Assembly (NCBI RefSeq): GCF_014645515.1
Contig: NZ_BMLW01000017.1
Coordinates: 19,976-83,975 of the forward strand
From: Oceanobacillus neutriphilus
GTDB lineage: Bacteria; Bacillota; Bacilli; Bacillales; Amphibacillaceae
Length of the DNA: 64,000 bases
Reading direction: 5' to 3'
The stretch's first letter is position 1, and each line of letters begins with the position of its first letter. The position numbers were made by a program, and so were the translations under genes. The notes below the pieces were generated by a model. That model had not been told where the DNA came from, made no database searches, and worked only from the letters and a program-made list of their open reading frames with translations. This document shows positions 35,265 through 44,399 of this stretch, piece after piece.

Positions 35265-36161
35265 TTAAAATGATACAGATGGTTTATTTTTTAATGGTGC
35301 CAATAACCGGTCCAGGTGCTTCCATTCCAGTTTATCCAGTTCGGTTACCACTTTGTCTTCTTTAAAATCCCATTTGGAACCTTCTAAATCACAACTGATT
35401 GGGACATCACATTTTATCTCCGCCAATTGCCGCGATAGATAAAGCATATCCATATCGGCCTGTAATTTATTCTGTACTCCTTTTGGAAGCATTTCAATGT
35501 TCTCTACCAAACCATCGATAGTTTCAAATTCCTGCAGTAATTTTAAGGCTGTTTTTTCTCCAATTCCTTTCACTCCAGGATAATTATCCGAGGAGTCCCC
35601 CATCAATCCTTTTAAATCAATGATTTGTGCCGGGGAAAGAGCCTTTTTCTCATAAAAATTATCCTTATCAAAGACCTCGTAATTCCCCTGACCTTTCCGC
35701 ATAATAATAACACGGATATTTTCTTTTACTAATTGAAGCAAGTCCTGATCTCCAGAAAGAATAAATACTTCATTTTCTGGATTATATACATTTGCAAGTG
35801 TCCCCATACAATCATCCGCTTCAAAGTTTTGCAGTCCTACATTAGGAATATCAAATGATTGCACAATTTCTTTGACCAGATCAAACTGCGGAATTAATTC
35901 CACAGGCGGTGCATCCCGATTTGCTTTATACCCATCATACATCTCTGTCCGGAATGTTTTGCTTCCCATATCCCAGCAGCAGACCACGTGGGATGGCTCG
36001 AAGGTTTGAATGGCATCTGTTAAATAGCGCAGAAATTGATAAACGCCGTTTGTCGGAACCCCTTTTGAATTATACATAAAATTTCCCCGGAAAGATGTTG
36101 CAAAAAATCCCCGGAACAAAAGTGCCATACCATCTACTAATAAAACTTTATTTGCTGTCAT
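35265..36161 (-). CDS. ypcP: 5'-3' exonuclease (YpcP-like)
   Basis: The 298-residue enzyme resembles the 5' nuclease domain of DNA polymerase I. It has VLLVDGMALLFRGFF, the metal-binding aspartates in VCCWDMGSKTFRTE, FEADDCMGTLA and ILSGDQDLLQL, the DLKGLMGDSSDNYPGVKGIGEKTA metal/H3TH region, and an Arg/Lys-rich YKANRD substrate site. It removes RNA primers and flaps in replication and repair, backing up PolA. It lies 18 bases downstream of dynA and is likely co-transcribed, as in Bacillus subtilis. Confidence 0.92.
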   Translation of the reverse strand: MTANKVLLVDGMALLFRGFFATSFRGNFMYNSKGVPTNGVYQFLRYLTDAIQTFEPSHVVCCWDMGSKTFRTEMYDGYKANRDAPPVELIPQFDLVKEIVQSFDIPNVGLQNFEADDCMGTLANVYNPENEVFILSGDQDLLQLVKENIRVIIMRKGQGNYEVFDKDNFYEKKALSPAQIIDLKGLMGDSSDNYPGVKGIGEKTALKLLQEFETIDGLVENIEMLPKGVQNKLQADMDMLYLSRQLAEIKCDVPISCDLEGSKWDFKEDKVVTELDKLEWKHLDRLLAPLKNKPSVSF

Positions 36162-36179
36162 GCTTCATTTCCTCCCTCT

Positions 36180-39100
36180 TTAGTATCGATCTAAAATAAG
36201 ATCCATTCGTTCTTTTCTATTAGCCAGATCATCCATATCCACCTCAACAAATAAACGGTCGATAAATTGCTGATAAAGTACATCTGCTTCCTGTACCAGA
36301 ACTGATTTTTCTTGCTGGATCCCTTCATCCCACTGTTTCTGATAAGATGACTGAATTAATTTTGCGCCTTCTTCTACAAAATCCTGGACATCCAACTCTA
36401 TAATTGCGTACAGCTGTTCCTTTATCTCTTCCTTTTGATTTTGTACGAAGAATGTTTTTGTATCTTTAAATTTACCAAATAATTTTTGAAGCTCGCCATG
36501 CTTTTGAATCGATAGTTTAATTGTTAAATCAGGTGTATCAAAGCCTGGAATATCCCACTCTGCTATTGAAAAAACAGGATCAAATCTCTTAGCGTTTTCT
36601 ATCATTTCCAGCTGATTGGTTTTTAACAAACCTTTTAACAGCTGCTCAACCCGTAACGAAACAGCTAACAACTCTTGATGCAGCTCCGTTTCCATATAGT
36701 GGACCAGCTGTTCAAACTGCTTACTCAGCTGCTCCCGGCCAGCTTTCCCTGACTCCGTAATCGTTGTCGGATTATAAATTTCTTTAAATAGATCATGAAA
36801 GCGAATCGTAAAGCGCTGATTTAGAAAAAAGGCTTGTTTTTCTAATTTTTGATGCCATCTATTCTCAGTTGAATCTAAATCTAAATTTTGTACTGTTTGA
36901 ACAATTTGCTGATAAGCGTTTTGCAGTACTTCTTTCCGCTTTGTTTTGGCAGATTGATCCAATTGTAACGATTGAATAAATTGATCCAGTGCTTCACCTG
37001 AGCGTTCCATATCGCTGATTGCGGCTCTTTTCGCAAGAGCTGTTAAATCATGATGAATAAAATCATAGAAACGGGATTCAAATGACTGCATTTGTTCATT
37101 CAGCATGTTTTTCTCTAATTTTTCGGTTAAAGACAGCTTACTCGAAACTGGGTAAAGACGCGGAAAACGAATCCCTAATTGTGCTAATTGTTCTTTGACG
37201 TACGCAGTTACCAAGTCTAATTCTTGCTGATCACTGGCAAGATCTGCAGCATTAACAATAAAAAACATTTTATCGAGCTCAAATACATCCTTTACCCGCC
37301 CCAGCTGCATTAGAAAATCTTTATCTGCACGGGAAAGAGCATGATTGTAGTAAGTAACGTATAAAATAGCATCTGCATGCTTGATATATTCAAAGGATAC
37401 ATTCGTATGTCTGGCATTAATCGAATCTGCACCCGGTGTGTCAACAAGCGTTATTCCCTGCTTCGTTACTTCACAATCATAGAAAAGATCCATCGATGCA
37501 ATATAACATGCTTTTTCCTCATCTGTCACGTAGGATTCAAAATTATCAAAGGTGACTTTTTTTGCAGAGCCAATGACAGATTGAACATCTTCATAGCCTT
37601 CCAGCATCGCATTTAAATAAGCCTGATACATTTTCGGCAAACGTGAATCTGTTAATACATTCTTTGTTTTCAGCCATGTAATCAGCTCGCCCAGAGAAGC
37701 ATCTGGCGGTTCGCATTCCTTTGCCAGAGTCATTATATCATCTACCAGCATCTCTTCTGATTTAAAGGTGACAATTACATCCCGATGCCGGTTTTCATTT
37801 GTAACCGGACGAATCCGGTTAACCGCAGCCGTTGTCGGATTCGGTGACACTGGCAGGACATGTTCCCCGAGAATGGCATTAGCAAAGGAGGATTTCCCGG
37901 CACTAAACGCACCAAACAATGCAATTGTATAAGAACGTTCTGTTAAGGATACTTTTCGTTTCTTTAAATCCTGCTGGTAGCTTTCAAATCCTGGCAAATG
38001 AATTGCCTGTAAGACGTTATCTATATCACGGACAACATGCTGGTCTGTGGCTGCAGGCGACCCGCTCTCTTTCTTTTCCTGCACTTCATCTGCTTCAGCA
38101 TATATTTCCTCTTCAAGCATTTCCATAGCCTCTGTTCCCTGTCTGGGAATTACTTTTCGAGCTTGAAGTTCATCCTTCATCTCAGTGATAACTTTCGGTA
38201 ACACATCAGGATCTTTCTGCTGCTCATCTAAATGTTTGAAATAAGCTGCTTCCTCGCTGTCAAGTGCATAATTAGCTTGCTGATTTGCTTCTGCAGCTTG
38301 CAGCTCCTCCAATTGTTGCGTCATTTCCAGCAGCTGATTCTTATTTTTTTCTTCAAGGTCTGTTTTTACTTCTTTTGCCAGCTGTCTCATTTGTTTTTTG
38401 AAATGTGTCTTTAAACTGGCAGCAATATCATTCGTATAATTTAAAACATAATCGCCATTGATACTTGCACCTTTACACAAATTGTTTTCCAGCAGCTCTT
38501 CACTTAAAGACCATTCCAGGAAGGAAACACCTTTTTCCTGATAAGAGGAATCCAGTTGATTCATTTCTATTTGTTCATACCACTTATCACGGAGCTTCCA
38601 TTTTAATGTGGTTTCTACATTTTTTTCTAAAGCATTCATAAAGGCTTGCTTCCGCTCTATTTTTGCTTCCTTCGTTTTTTTACTGCTTGTAAATAAGCCG
38701 CCAACCTTAAAATCAGGCTGTACTGATTCTAAATATGCCTTCGCAAGCTCTCTTAAATCCGCCGGCATCAAATATGCATTTTTCGCAGTCTGATCCACTT
38801 CATTTAAGAACCCTGCTGCTATATTTCCCGGCTGCTGCTGCAGATTTTCAATTTCTTTTGTCAATGTGTCTATCTGCTCTATCAATGATACTTCCCCGGC
38901 TTCATCTAAAAATACTTTTTGATTCGACATTTCCCGATGAACTTTTTCTTTATGATCCTTCACAATTTGTCGAATACTCGCATCCATCGTTGTGTATTCA
39001 TCTTTAGACCTGAGCATTTGAAATACGGTATCTTTCAGCTTTGACCACTCATTATGCGGCGCTTCCGTTTTTTTTAGGGATGTGTAGAAAATGGACGAAG

Positions 39101-39788
39101 GATGTAAATTCCATTGATCAAACGTTTGTTTAATTTTTTTATCAAATTCGACAAAAGGTAGCTCTGACTCATTATGCTTATCTATTTGATTAATGACAAT
39201 CATGAATGGAAGGCCATTTTCCTGCATCGCCTGTAGAAATAATAGATTCACTTCAGATTGAACATGGTTATAATCTGTTACATAAATAAGATAATCTGAC
39301 AGGTGAAGAGAAGCTTCTGTCAGCATTCTGTCAATATCATCTGCAGCATCAATTCCCGGAGTGTCTAAAATAGCTGTAGAAGGCGGTAAAATATCCTCGC
39401 CGGTGCTGATATGCATTTTTTTTATCTGATTTTTATTTTTTGAAAACTTTTTAATTTGCTCTAAATCGTACGGTTCATGGTATTCAATCACTTCCCCATT
39501 ATGAAAGAACACTTTAACAGTTCCTTCTCCAGATGAAATCTTAACAATATTCGCACTGGTAGGGATGGGACTGTTCGCTAAAATCTCCTGCCCTAATAAA
39601 TGATTGATTAATGAAGATTTTCCAGCAGAAAAGTGCCCTGTCAATGTAATAATAAATTCCTTATTATCGTATTTTTCCAGCATATCAAGCATCTTATCTG
39701 CATTAATTTTATCCCCTCTATTTTTCATTTCCTGATAGAGAGCTGCAATTTGGTGTTCCGTTACCCATTTTTCCATATACGTGATCAC
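36180..39788 (-). CDS. dynA: DynA-like double dynamin GTPase
   Basis: The 1202-residue protein contains two fused dynamin-like units. The first has P-loop GHFSAGKSS (51-59), DTPG (142-145) and the NQID base motif (200-203). The second has P-loop GAFSAGKSS (626-634), VDTPG near residue 783 and NAAD. Each GTPase is followed by a long coiled-coil helical bundle. In Bacillus subtilis DynA (YpbR) tethers and fuses membranes and helps resist membrane damage and phage. The chosen GTG at 39788 follows AGGGG at nine bases; an ATG four codons later is the alternative. Confidence 0.95.
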   Translation of the reverse strand: MITYMEKWVTEHQIAALYQEMKNRGDKINADKMLDMLEKYDNKEFIITLTGHFSAGKSSLINHLLGQEILANSPIPTSANIVKISSGEGTVKVFFHNGEVIEYHEPYDLEQIKKFSKNKNQIKKMHISTGEDILPPSTAILDTPGIDAADDIDRMLTEASLHLSDYLIYVTDYNHVQSEVNLLFLQAMQENGLPFMIVINQIDKHNESELPFVEFDKKIKQTFDQWNLHPSSIFYTSLKKTEAPHNEWSKLKDTVFQMLRSKDEYTTMDASIRQIVKDHKEKVHREMSNQKVFLDEAGEVSLIEQIDTLTKEIENLQQQPGNIAAGFLNEVDQTAKNAYLMPADLRELAKAYLESVQPDFKVGGLFTSSKKTKEAKIERKQAFMNALEKNVETTLKWKLRDKWYEQIEMNQLDSSYQEKGVSFLEWSLSEELLENNLCKGASINGDYVLNYTNDIAASLKTHFKKQMRQLAKEVKTDLEEKNKNQLLEMTQQLEELQAAEANQQANYALDSEEAAYFKHLDEQQKDPDVLPKVITEMKDELQARKVIPRQGTEAMEMLEEEIYAEADEVQEKKESGSPAATDQHVVRDIDNVLQAIHLPGFESYQQDLKKRKVSLTERSYTIALFGAFSAGKSSFANAILGEHVLPVSPNPTTAAVNRIRPVTNENRHRDVIVTFKSEEMLVDDIMTLAKECEPPDASLGELITWLKTKNVLTDSRLPKMYQAYLNAMLEGYEDVQSVIGSAKKVTFDNFESYVTDEEKACYIASMDLFYDCEVTKQGITLVDTPGADSINARHTNVSFEYIKHADAILYVTYYNHALSRADKDFLMQLGRVKDVFELDKMFFIVNAADLASDQQELDLVTAYVKEQLAQLGIRFPRLYPVSSKLSLTEKLEKNMLNEQMQSFESRFYDFIHHDLTALAKRAAISDMERSGEALDQFIQSLQLDQSAKTKRKEVLQNAYQQIVQTVQNLDLDSTENRWHQKLEKQAFFLNQRFTIRFHDLFKEIYNPTTITESGKAGREQLSKQFEQLVHYMETELHQELLAVSLRVEQLLKGLLKTNQLEMIENAKRFDPVFSIAEWDIPGFDTPDLTIKLSIQKHGELQKLFGKFKDTKTFFVQNQKEEIKEQLYAIIELDVQDFVEEGAKLIQSSYQKQWDEGIQQEKSVLVQEADVLYQQFIDRLFVEVDMDDLANRKERMDLILDRY

Positions 39789-40055
39789 AAGCCTTTACCC
39801 CTTTTTATCAACTTATTCATATCTATTCCTGACGTTTATGATGTTTCTTCCGGTCTTTTGTACAACACTTTCATTATACGTAATATTCGTATGTATTTCT
39901 AGGTATTAAATTTATTAGTTTACATAATATTTTTATAGTTAATTCAATTTCATTGCTACATTGAATGGAATGGCATCTATTTCTCAGAATCAACTGCTTT
40001 TTCTACAATCATATTCTTACTGTCACCCCTTTAACTAATGCTTGTTTCATCAAAT

Positions 40056-40095
40056 AAAGAGCGATACACATATTTCGGATGTATCGCCCTTTTTA
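40056..40095 (-). terminator. Terminator after the APH-fold gene
   Basis: GCGATACA and TGTATCGC (40061-40068, 40080-40087) form a stem with flanking AAAG/CTTT pairing. T-rich tracts follow on both strands. The 376-base gap 39789-40164 otherwise holds the dynA promoter region and A/T-rich DNA with no supported gene. Confidence 0.75.
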
Positions 40096-40164
40096 CTATT
40101 CGTTTATAGAAAATTTAATTCTTTTGCTGATGCCGCTCCATAATCACATCCGATTATATTTATA

Positions 40165-41148
40165 CTATTGCTTTTCAATGGAAAGACGATACTTTTCTAT
40201 AATACGGGATAATTTTACCTGAAGATTTACCAGCCATTCAGGATGATTTTCAGCTGCATCAATATCGACAGCTCGTATCAATTTTGCCAGGGAAATTAAT
40301 CTGTGTAATCTTTCAAAGCCTGAATATAAATGAAGCATTTCCATGTCTAAATCCGTTTTGCTTTTATATCCTTTAATAAATGTTGCTATCACTGGATTTC
40401 CAAGATTAAAATCTCCCGCATCTCTTAATGCGTAGACAATATCAGCTGCAAACCAATGCACAGAAGAATCATCAAAATCAAGCATTCCGATTGTATTGTG
40501 ATCAAAAACCACATTATCCAGTTCAAAGTCATAATGAATGATTCCGAAATTTTCTTTTGATAAGCTTAGTTCATCCGCCCATTTTAATAACCTGGCAAAT
40601 TCTTTATGGGCAGTCACTTCTTTTTTAGGAAGTATTTCTTTCGCTTTTAGTAAAAGCTCCTTCCAGCTTGGGCGATTAACTCGATATTCTTCTGGCAGCT
40701 GTTTCAGGTTGGCATGTAATTTACCCAGAGATTTTCCCCAAATATAAACCTGTTGATCTGAAATTTCTTCCATATCGAGATGCTTACCTTCCAGAGCTTC
40801 AAATACGACTGCAAAAAAAGTTCCCAGCTTCGTTTCTACGACTTCAATATCCTTTCCATTTAATGATGCTATTGGCTGAGCAACGTTTAGCGACCTATTC
40901 CCCAAATGCTTTACAATGTTCAATTCAGCCTCAATTGCTGAATAGTTCCGTTCTGATGAATCATTAAATCGCAGGAAAAATGGTTTTCCTTCTTTATAAA
41001 ATTCAAAAATAAAATTTGCACTTGCCCGTAATATAGTCACAGAGCCTTCATCATAGCCCCATCGTTCCAGAATTTTTTCTCCCAGTGGGCTTCTCCATTC
41101 GCTGTCAACAGTATCCATTACTTTTTTCATCGTACTTAATTTCATCAT
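40165..41148 (-). CDS. Aminoglycoside-phosphotransferase-fold kinase
   Basis: The 327-residue protein has the APH/choline kinase fold: a small N-lobe (ILRASANFIFEFYKEGKPFFLRF), hinge (FFAVVFEALEGKHL), catalytic loop HYDFELDN and metal-binding DFDDS. This fits the phosphotransferase-enzyme family of spore and housekeeping kinases with diverse alcohol or amine substrates. The ATG at 41148 (followed by a second ATG) is chosen because GGGGAAG precedes it and the conserved region starts soon after. It is monocistronic, and a 201-bp repeat lies just upstream. Confidence 0.85.
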   Translation of the reverse strand: MMKLSTMKKVMDTVDSEWRSPLGEKILERWGYDEGSVTILRASANFIFEFYKEGKPFFLRFNDSSERNYSAIEAELNIVKHLGNRSLNVAQPIASLNGKDIEVVETKLGTFFAVVFEALEGKHLDMEEISDQQVYIWGKSLGKLHANLKQLPEEYRVNRPSWKELLLKAKEILPKKEVTAHKEFARLLKWADELSLSKENFGIIHYDFELDNVVFDHNTIGMLDFDDSSVHWFAADIVYALRDAGDFNLGNPVIATFIKGYKSKTDLDMEMLHLYSGFERLHRLISLAKLIRAVDIDAAENHPEWLVNLQVKLSRIIEKYRLSIEKQ

Positions 41149-41210
41149 TAATATAACTTCCCCTCTTTTGTATATGGTTAAAATATTCAATAAGCTTCAG
41201 GGCATATTCT

Positions 41211-41411
41211 AAGAACAAAAGCGCAGAGCGCCTGCTTAAAAACGTAGAGATTGGAGCGGCACAACTGAGATAAAGGAAACACGGTGAGGTGACGAACCGA
41301 TGTTGACTTATCGTAGGGCGTGACGTGAAATCTCCTAGTTTTTGGCGCTCGGAGCTGGACTCGGCTGTTTTTCTATAAATAGTTATCCACAAGGCAATAA
41401 TTCTATAATTT
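41211..41411 (+). repeat. 201-bp dispersed repeat, copy 1, with a DnaA box
   Basis: This segment matches 52205-52405 with only about five differences over 201 bases, in the same orientation. It begins AAGAACAAAAGCGCAGAGCGCC, has GGCGCTC...GCTGGACTCGGCT in its right half, and contains TTATCCACA (41383-41391), a perfect DnaA box. AGCGCC near the left and GGCGCT near the right are inverted, so the transcript could fold. Open frames inside it are identical in both copies and lack ribosome sites, so they are not genes. Confidence 0.9.
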
Positions 41412-41423
41412 TCTAGAGTAACA

Positions 41424-41465
41424 AAAAGGAGAGCCAAAAGTTCTATTCGCTTCGGCTCTCCTTTT
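41424..41465. terminator. Terminator-like hairpin beside repeat copy 1
   Basis: AAAAGGAGAGCC and GGCTCTCCTTTT (41424-41435, 41454-41465) form a strong stem with T-runs on both strands. No gene end lies right beside it on either strand. Positions 41466-41793 are A/T-rich, without a supported gene. Confidence 0.75.
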
Positions 41466-41793
41466 ATTTTAAAAGATGGTTTATAAAAAATCTTCTATGC
41501 TGGAAGCCCTTGGTCTGATCCATCCAACGGGCTAATTATTAATAATTATCAACCATGAGCAAGGATGGACAAACTAAACTTATTGAATTAGCTGACATCA
41601 ACCTCACCCCTTTTCATGTAATATTCTTCTCTATTATACGTCAGATAATTTAGATAAACAAGAATGTTTTCACTTTACACAAATACCCTTGTCAATTTAT
41701 CTGAGCAATGAAAAATTAGCCAAGTCAAAGCAGGCCATCCTCCATTTATATATCTGATTTTCTGTATTTAACCTTAAACAATTATGTATATTA

Positions 41794-41825
41794 AAACGCT
41801 CAAGCTCCAATCAGCCTGAGCGTTT
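41794..41825 (-). terminator. Terminator of the leucine-catabolism operon
   Basis: AAACGCTCA and TGAGCGTTT arms (41794-41802, 41817-41825) form a stem followed by TTTTAAT on the minus strand, 11 bases after the last gene. Confidence 0.8.
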
Positions 41826-41836
41826 AGAAAATAACT

Positions 41837-43366
41837 TTAAACAGGGTATACTCCATGCTTTCGTTCTGTAAATTGCTTATTTTTATTCTGATAAATGGCG
41901 AAACGGCTTATCAATTCTTGACGAAGCTGATCCGGATCAATAATATCATCGATAATCATTTCTGAAGCCAAGCGGTAAATATCAATATTTTCTTTATAGG
42001 CAGCCTGTTTTTCCTGAATATAGGCTGCTCTCTCTTCTTCCGGAAGCTTGGCGATTTTATTTGCTTCTACAGCATTCACTGCCGCTTCCGGCCCCATGAC
42101 AGCAATCTGTGCATTTGGAAAGGCTAAGCAGCAATCCGGATCAAAAGCAGGGCCTGACATCGCATATAGACCCGCTCCATATGCTTTTCGGACAATCACA
42201 GAAATTTTAGGAACAGTTACCTCACTCATTGCAAACAGCATTTTTGCTCCATGGCGAATAATTCCTTGCTTCTCCACTCTTGTTCCAATCATAAATCCTG
42301 GTACATCTGTTAAGAACAGTAGCGGAATCTCAAACGCATCACATAATTGGATAAACTTTGCTGCTTTATCCGCTGAATCTGTAAAAAGGACGCCTCCTTT
42401 TACACGAGGCTGATTTGCAATAATTCCTACACTTCGGCCTCCAACACGTGCCAATCCTGTGATTAATTCTGGAGCGAACCGTTTTTTTATTTCATAAAAG
42501 CTTCCTTCATCAATTGTACGGTCAATCAGATCGTACATATTAAAAGCTGCATTTTGATTTTCCGGGATAATTTCACTGATAGGTTTATCAAAAGCCTTTG
42601 GCTCGACAGAATCAATTTGTTTTGGCTTTTTCCGAAAATTAGCAGGAAAATACGTTAAATACTTCTGTGTAAATTGAATAGCTTCCTCTTCTGTATCTAC
42701 TAATACATCACCTACCCCTGAGGTTGTGCAGTGCATCTTTGCTCCGCCCATTTCCTCTAAGGAAACCTTTTCGCCAATGACCTTCTCAGCCATTCGCGGA
42801 GAACCTAAATACATGGATGCGTTTCCATCAACCATGATAACTATATCGCAAAAAGCAGGAATATATGCTCCTCCGGCTGCCGATGGACCAAATAATAAGC
42901 AAACTTGAGGAACCCTTCCAGACAGCTTAATTTGATTATAAAAAATGCGGCCAGCTCCTCTTCTTCCCGGGAACATATCTATCTGATCAGTAATTCTCGC
43001 ACCTGCAGAGTCAACCAGATAAATCATCGGCACTTCCAGTCGTTCCGCTGTCTCCTGAATACGTAAAATTTTCTCCACAGTCCGCTGTCCCCAGCTTCCC
43101 GCTTTGACAGTAGAATCATTTGCCATCGCACAAACAGTCTGACCATTTATTTTCCCGGTAACGGTAATTACACCGTCTGCTGGCAAATCTTCATCCATGG
43201 CATTTGCAAATAATCCATCCTCAAGTATCTCATGAGAATCAAAGAGAAGATGAATTCTTTCTCTTGCAAAAAGCTTGCCCTTTTCAGCATTACTGTCATG
43301 GTATTTTTGTTTTCCCCCTTTTTTTATTTTTTCAATACGCCGCTCCAGTTCCTTCTCTATACTCAT
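41837..43366 (-). CDS. Acyl-CoA carboxylase carboxyltransferase (methylcrotonyl-CoA type, YngE-like)
   Basis: The 509-residue protein is a fused-alpha/beta carboxyltransferase (AccD5/PccB/MccB type). The N-terminal half carries ARERIHLLFD, GSWGQRTVEKI and GPSAAGGAYIPAF; the C-terminal half FLTDVPGFMIG and the acyl-CoA pocket AYGAGLYAMSGPAFDPD. It transfers the carboxyl from biotin to an acyl-CoA. With a separate biotin carboxylase, a 70-residue biotin carrier, isovaleryl-type dehydrogenase and hydratase in one operon, 3-methylcrotonyl-CoA is the likeliest substrate, as for Bacillus subtilis YngE. Confidence 0.88.
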   Translation of the reverse strand: MSIEKELERRIEKIKKGGKQKYHDSNAEKGKLFARERIHLLFDSHEILEDGLFANAMDEDLPADGVITVTGKINGQTVCAMANDSTVKAGSWGQRTVEKILRIQETAERLEVPMIYLVDSAGARITDQIDMFPGRRGAGRIFYNQIKLSGRVPQVCLLFGPSAAGGAYIPAFCDIVIMVDGNASMYLGSPRMAEKVIGEKVSLEEMGGAKMHCTTSGVGDVLVDTEEEAIQFTQKYLTYFPANFRKKPKQIDSVEPKAFDKPISEIIPENQNAAFNMYDLIDRTIDEGSFYEIKKRFAPELITGLARVGGRSVGIIANQPRVKGGVLFTDSADKAAKFIQLCDAFEIPLLFLTDVPGFMIGTRVEKQGIIRHGAKMLFAMSEVTVPKISVIVRKAYGAGLYAMSGPAFDPDCCLAFPNAQIAVMGPEAAVNAVEANKIAKLPEEERAAYIQEKQAAYKENIDIYRLASEMIIDDIIDPDQLRQELISRFAIYQNKNKQFTERKHGVYPV

Positions 43367-43387
43367 ATAAGCATACTCCTTCCAGCT

Positions 43388-44167
43388 TTAGTTTCCGCGA
43401 TAATCAGGCTTCCTTTTTTCTTGAAATGCCTGCAGGCCCTCTTTTCTGTCTTTTGTCGGTATAACCTTTAGATAGGACTCATGCTCCAGTTGAATTGCTT
43501 TATCCAGCGGAAGATTAATCCCCTGATTAATGGCTTTTTTAGCCTGTTTCACAGCAATTGGACCATTTTTTGTGATTTTCCGGGCGATACTGATTGCTTC
43601 ATCCCGTAAGAAGGTTGCAGCGACTGACCGCTCAATCAGTCCAAGTGCTAAAGCATCCTCTGCTGAGACAGTTTTAGCAGTATAAATCAGCAGCTTTGCC
43701 TGCCCAATTCCTATTAATCTGGGTAATCGCTGTGTTCCTCCAGCACCTGGTATAATCGCTAAAGATGTCTCTGTTAATCCCAGTTTTACATGGTTGGCAG
43801 CGATTCTCAAATCACAGGCCAAAGCAAGTTCCAGCCCGCCTCCAAAGGCGACACCATTGATAGCAGCAATAACCGGTACATCTATTTTTTCTATAGAATC
43901 ACAGACGCTGCCGATTTTTTGTACGGCGGAAACAACCTCTGTATCACTCATGGTCCTTCGTTCTTTCAAATCTGCTCCAGCACAGAAAGCCTTCTCCCCG
44001 TTTCCAGTTATAATTACACAGCGAATTTTTTCTGAGGCTCTGATCTGTTGAATACTATTCTCTAACTCTGTCAATAAATCCAGGGATAAAGCATTTGCAG
44101 CTTCCGGCCGGTTAAATGTTAAAACAGCGATATTCTCATCAACCGTTTCATAGTTTATATATTGCAT
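43388..44167 (-). CDS. Enoyl-CoA hydratase/isomerase family (methylglutaconyl-CoA hydratase, YngF-like)
   Basis: The crotonase-fold enzyme of 259 residues has the oxyanion-hole segments CAGADLKERR and AFGGGLELALACDLRIA, catalytic-side glutamate in ETSLAIIPGAGGTQRL, and the C-terminal FQEKRKPDYRG. In leucine degradation it would hydrate 3-methylglutaconyl-CoA to HMG-CoA. Two starts exist; the ATG at 44167 is better spaced from GGAG than the one at 44173. It sits between the biotin carrier and the carboxyltransferase. Confidence 0.85.
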   Translation of the reverse strand: MQYINYETVDENIAVLTFNRPEAANALSLDLLTELENSIQQIRASEKIRCVIITGNGEKAFCAGADLKERRTMSDTEVVSAVQKIGSVCDSIEKIDVPVIAAINGVAFGGGLELALACDLRIAANHVKLGLTETSLAIIPGAGGTQRLPRLIGIGQAKLLIYTAKTVSAEDALALGLIERSVAATFLRDEAISIARKITKNGPIAVKQAKKAINQGINLPLDKAIQLEHESYLKVIPTKDRKEGLQAFQEKRKPDYRGN

Positions 44168-44188
44168 AGGCATACACTCCAGACTAGT

Positions 44189-44398
44189 TTATTCAACAAT
44201 TGCCATCGTATCTCCCTCATTGACAAAATCTCCTTCTTGCACCTTCCATTCCTTCAGAATTCCCTTTTCTTCAGAAGCAATCGGAATTTCCATTTTCATA
44301 GATTCCAGAATAACAACATCCTGCCCTTCTTCTACTGCTTCACCCTGCTGAACTGTAATTTTCCATACATTTCCTGCCATCGATGCTTTAATTTCCAT
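44189..44398 (-). CDS. Biotin/lipoyl carrier protein (BCCP domain)
   Basis: The 69-residue protein is a stand-alone biotinyl domain: MEIKASMAGNVWKITVQQGE, then the biotin attachment motif ESMKMEI with K35, and a matching C-terminal hammerhead half. It shuttles carboxybiotin between the biotin carboxylase (44400-45755) and the carboxyltransferase. GGAGG from the end of the upstream gene serves its start one base later. Equivalent to YngHB in Bacillus subtilis. Confidence 0.92.
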   Translation of the reverse strand: MEIKASMAGNVWKITVQQGEAVEEGQDVVILESMKMEIPIASEEKGILKEWKVQEGDFVNEGDTMAIVE

Positions 44399-44399
44399 A

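Noticed and set aside
41105..41437. Minus-strand ORF of about 110 residues in the APH upstream region
   Set aside because: It is a translation of the 201-bp repeat; the same peptide appears in the other copy and no ribosome site precedes it.
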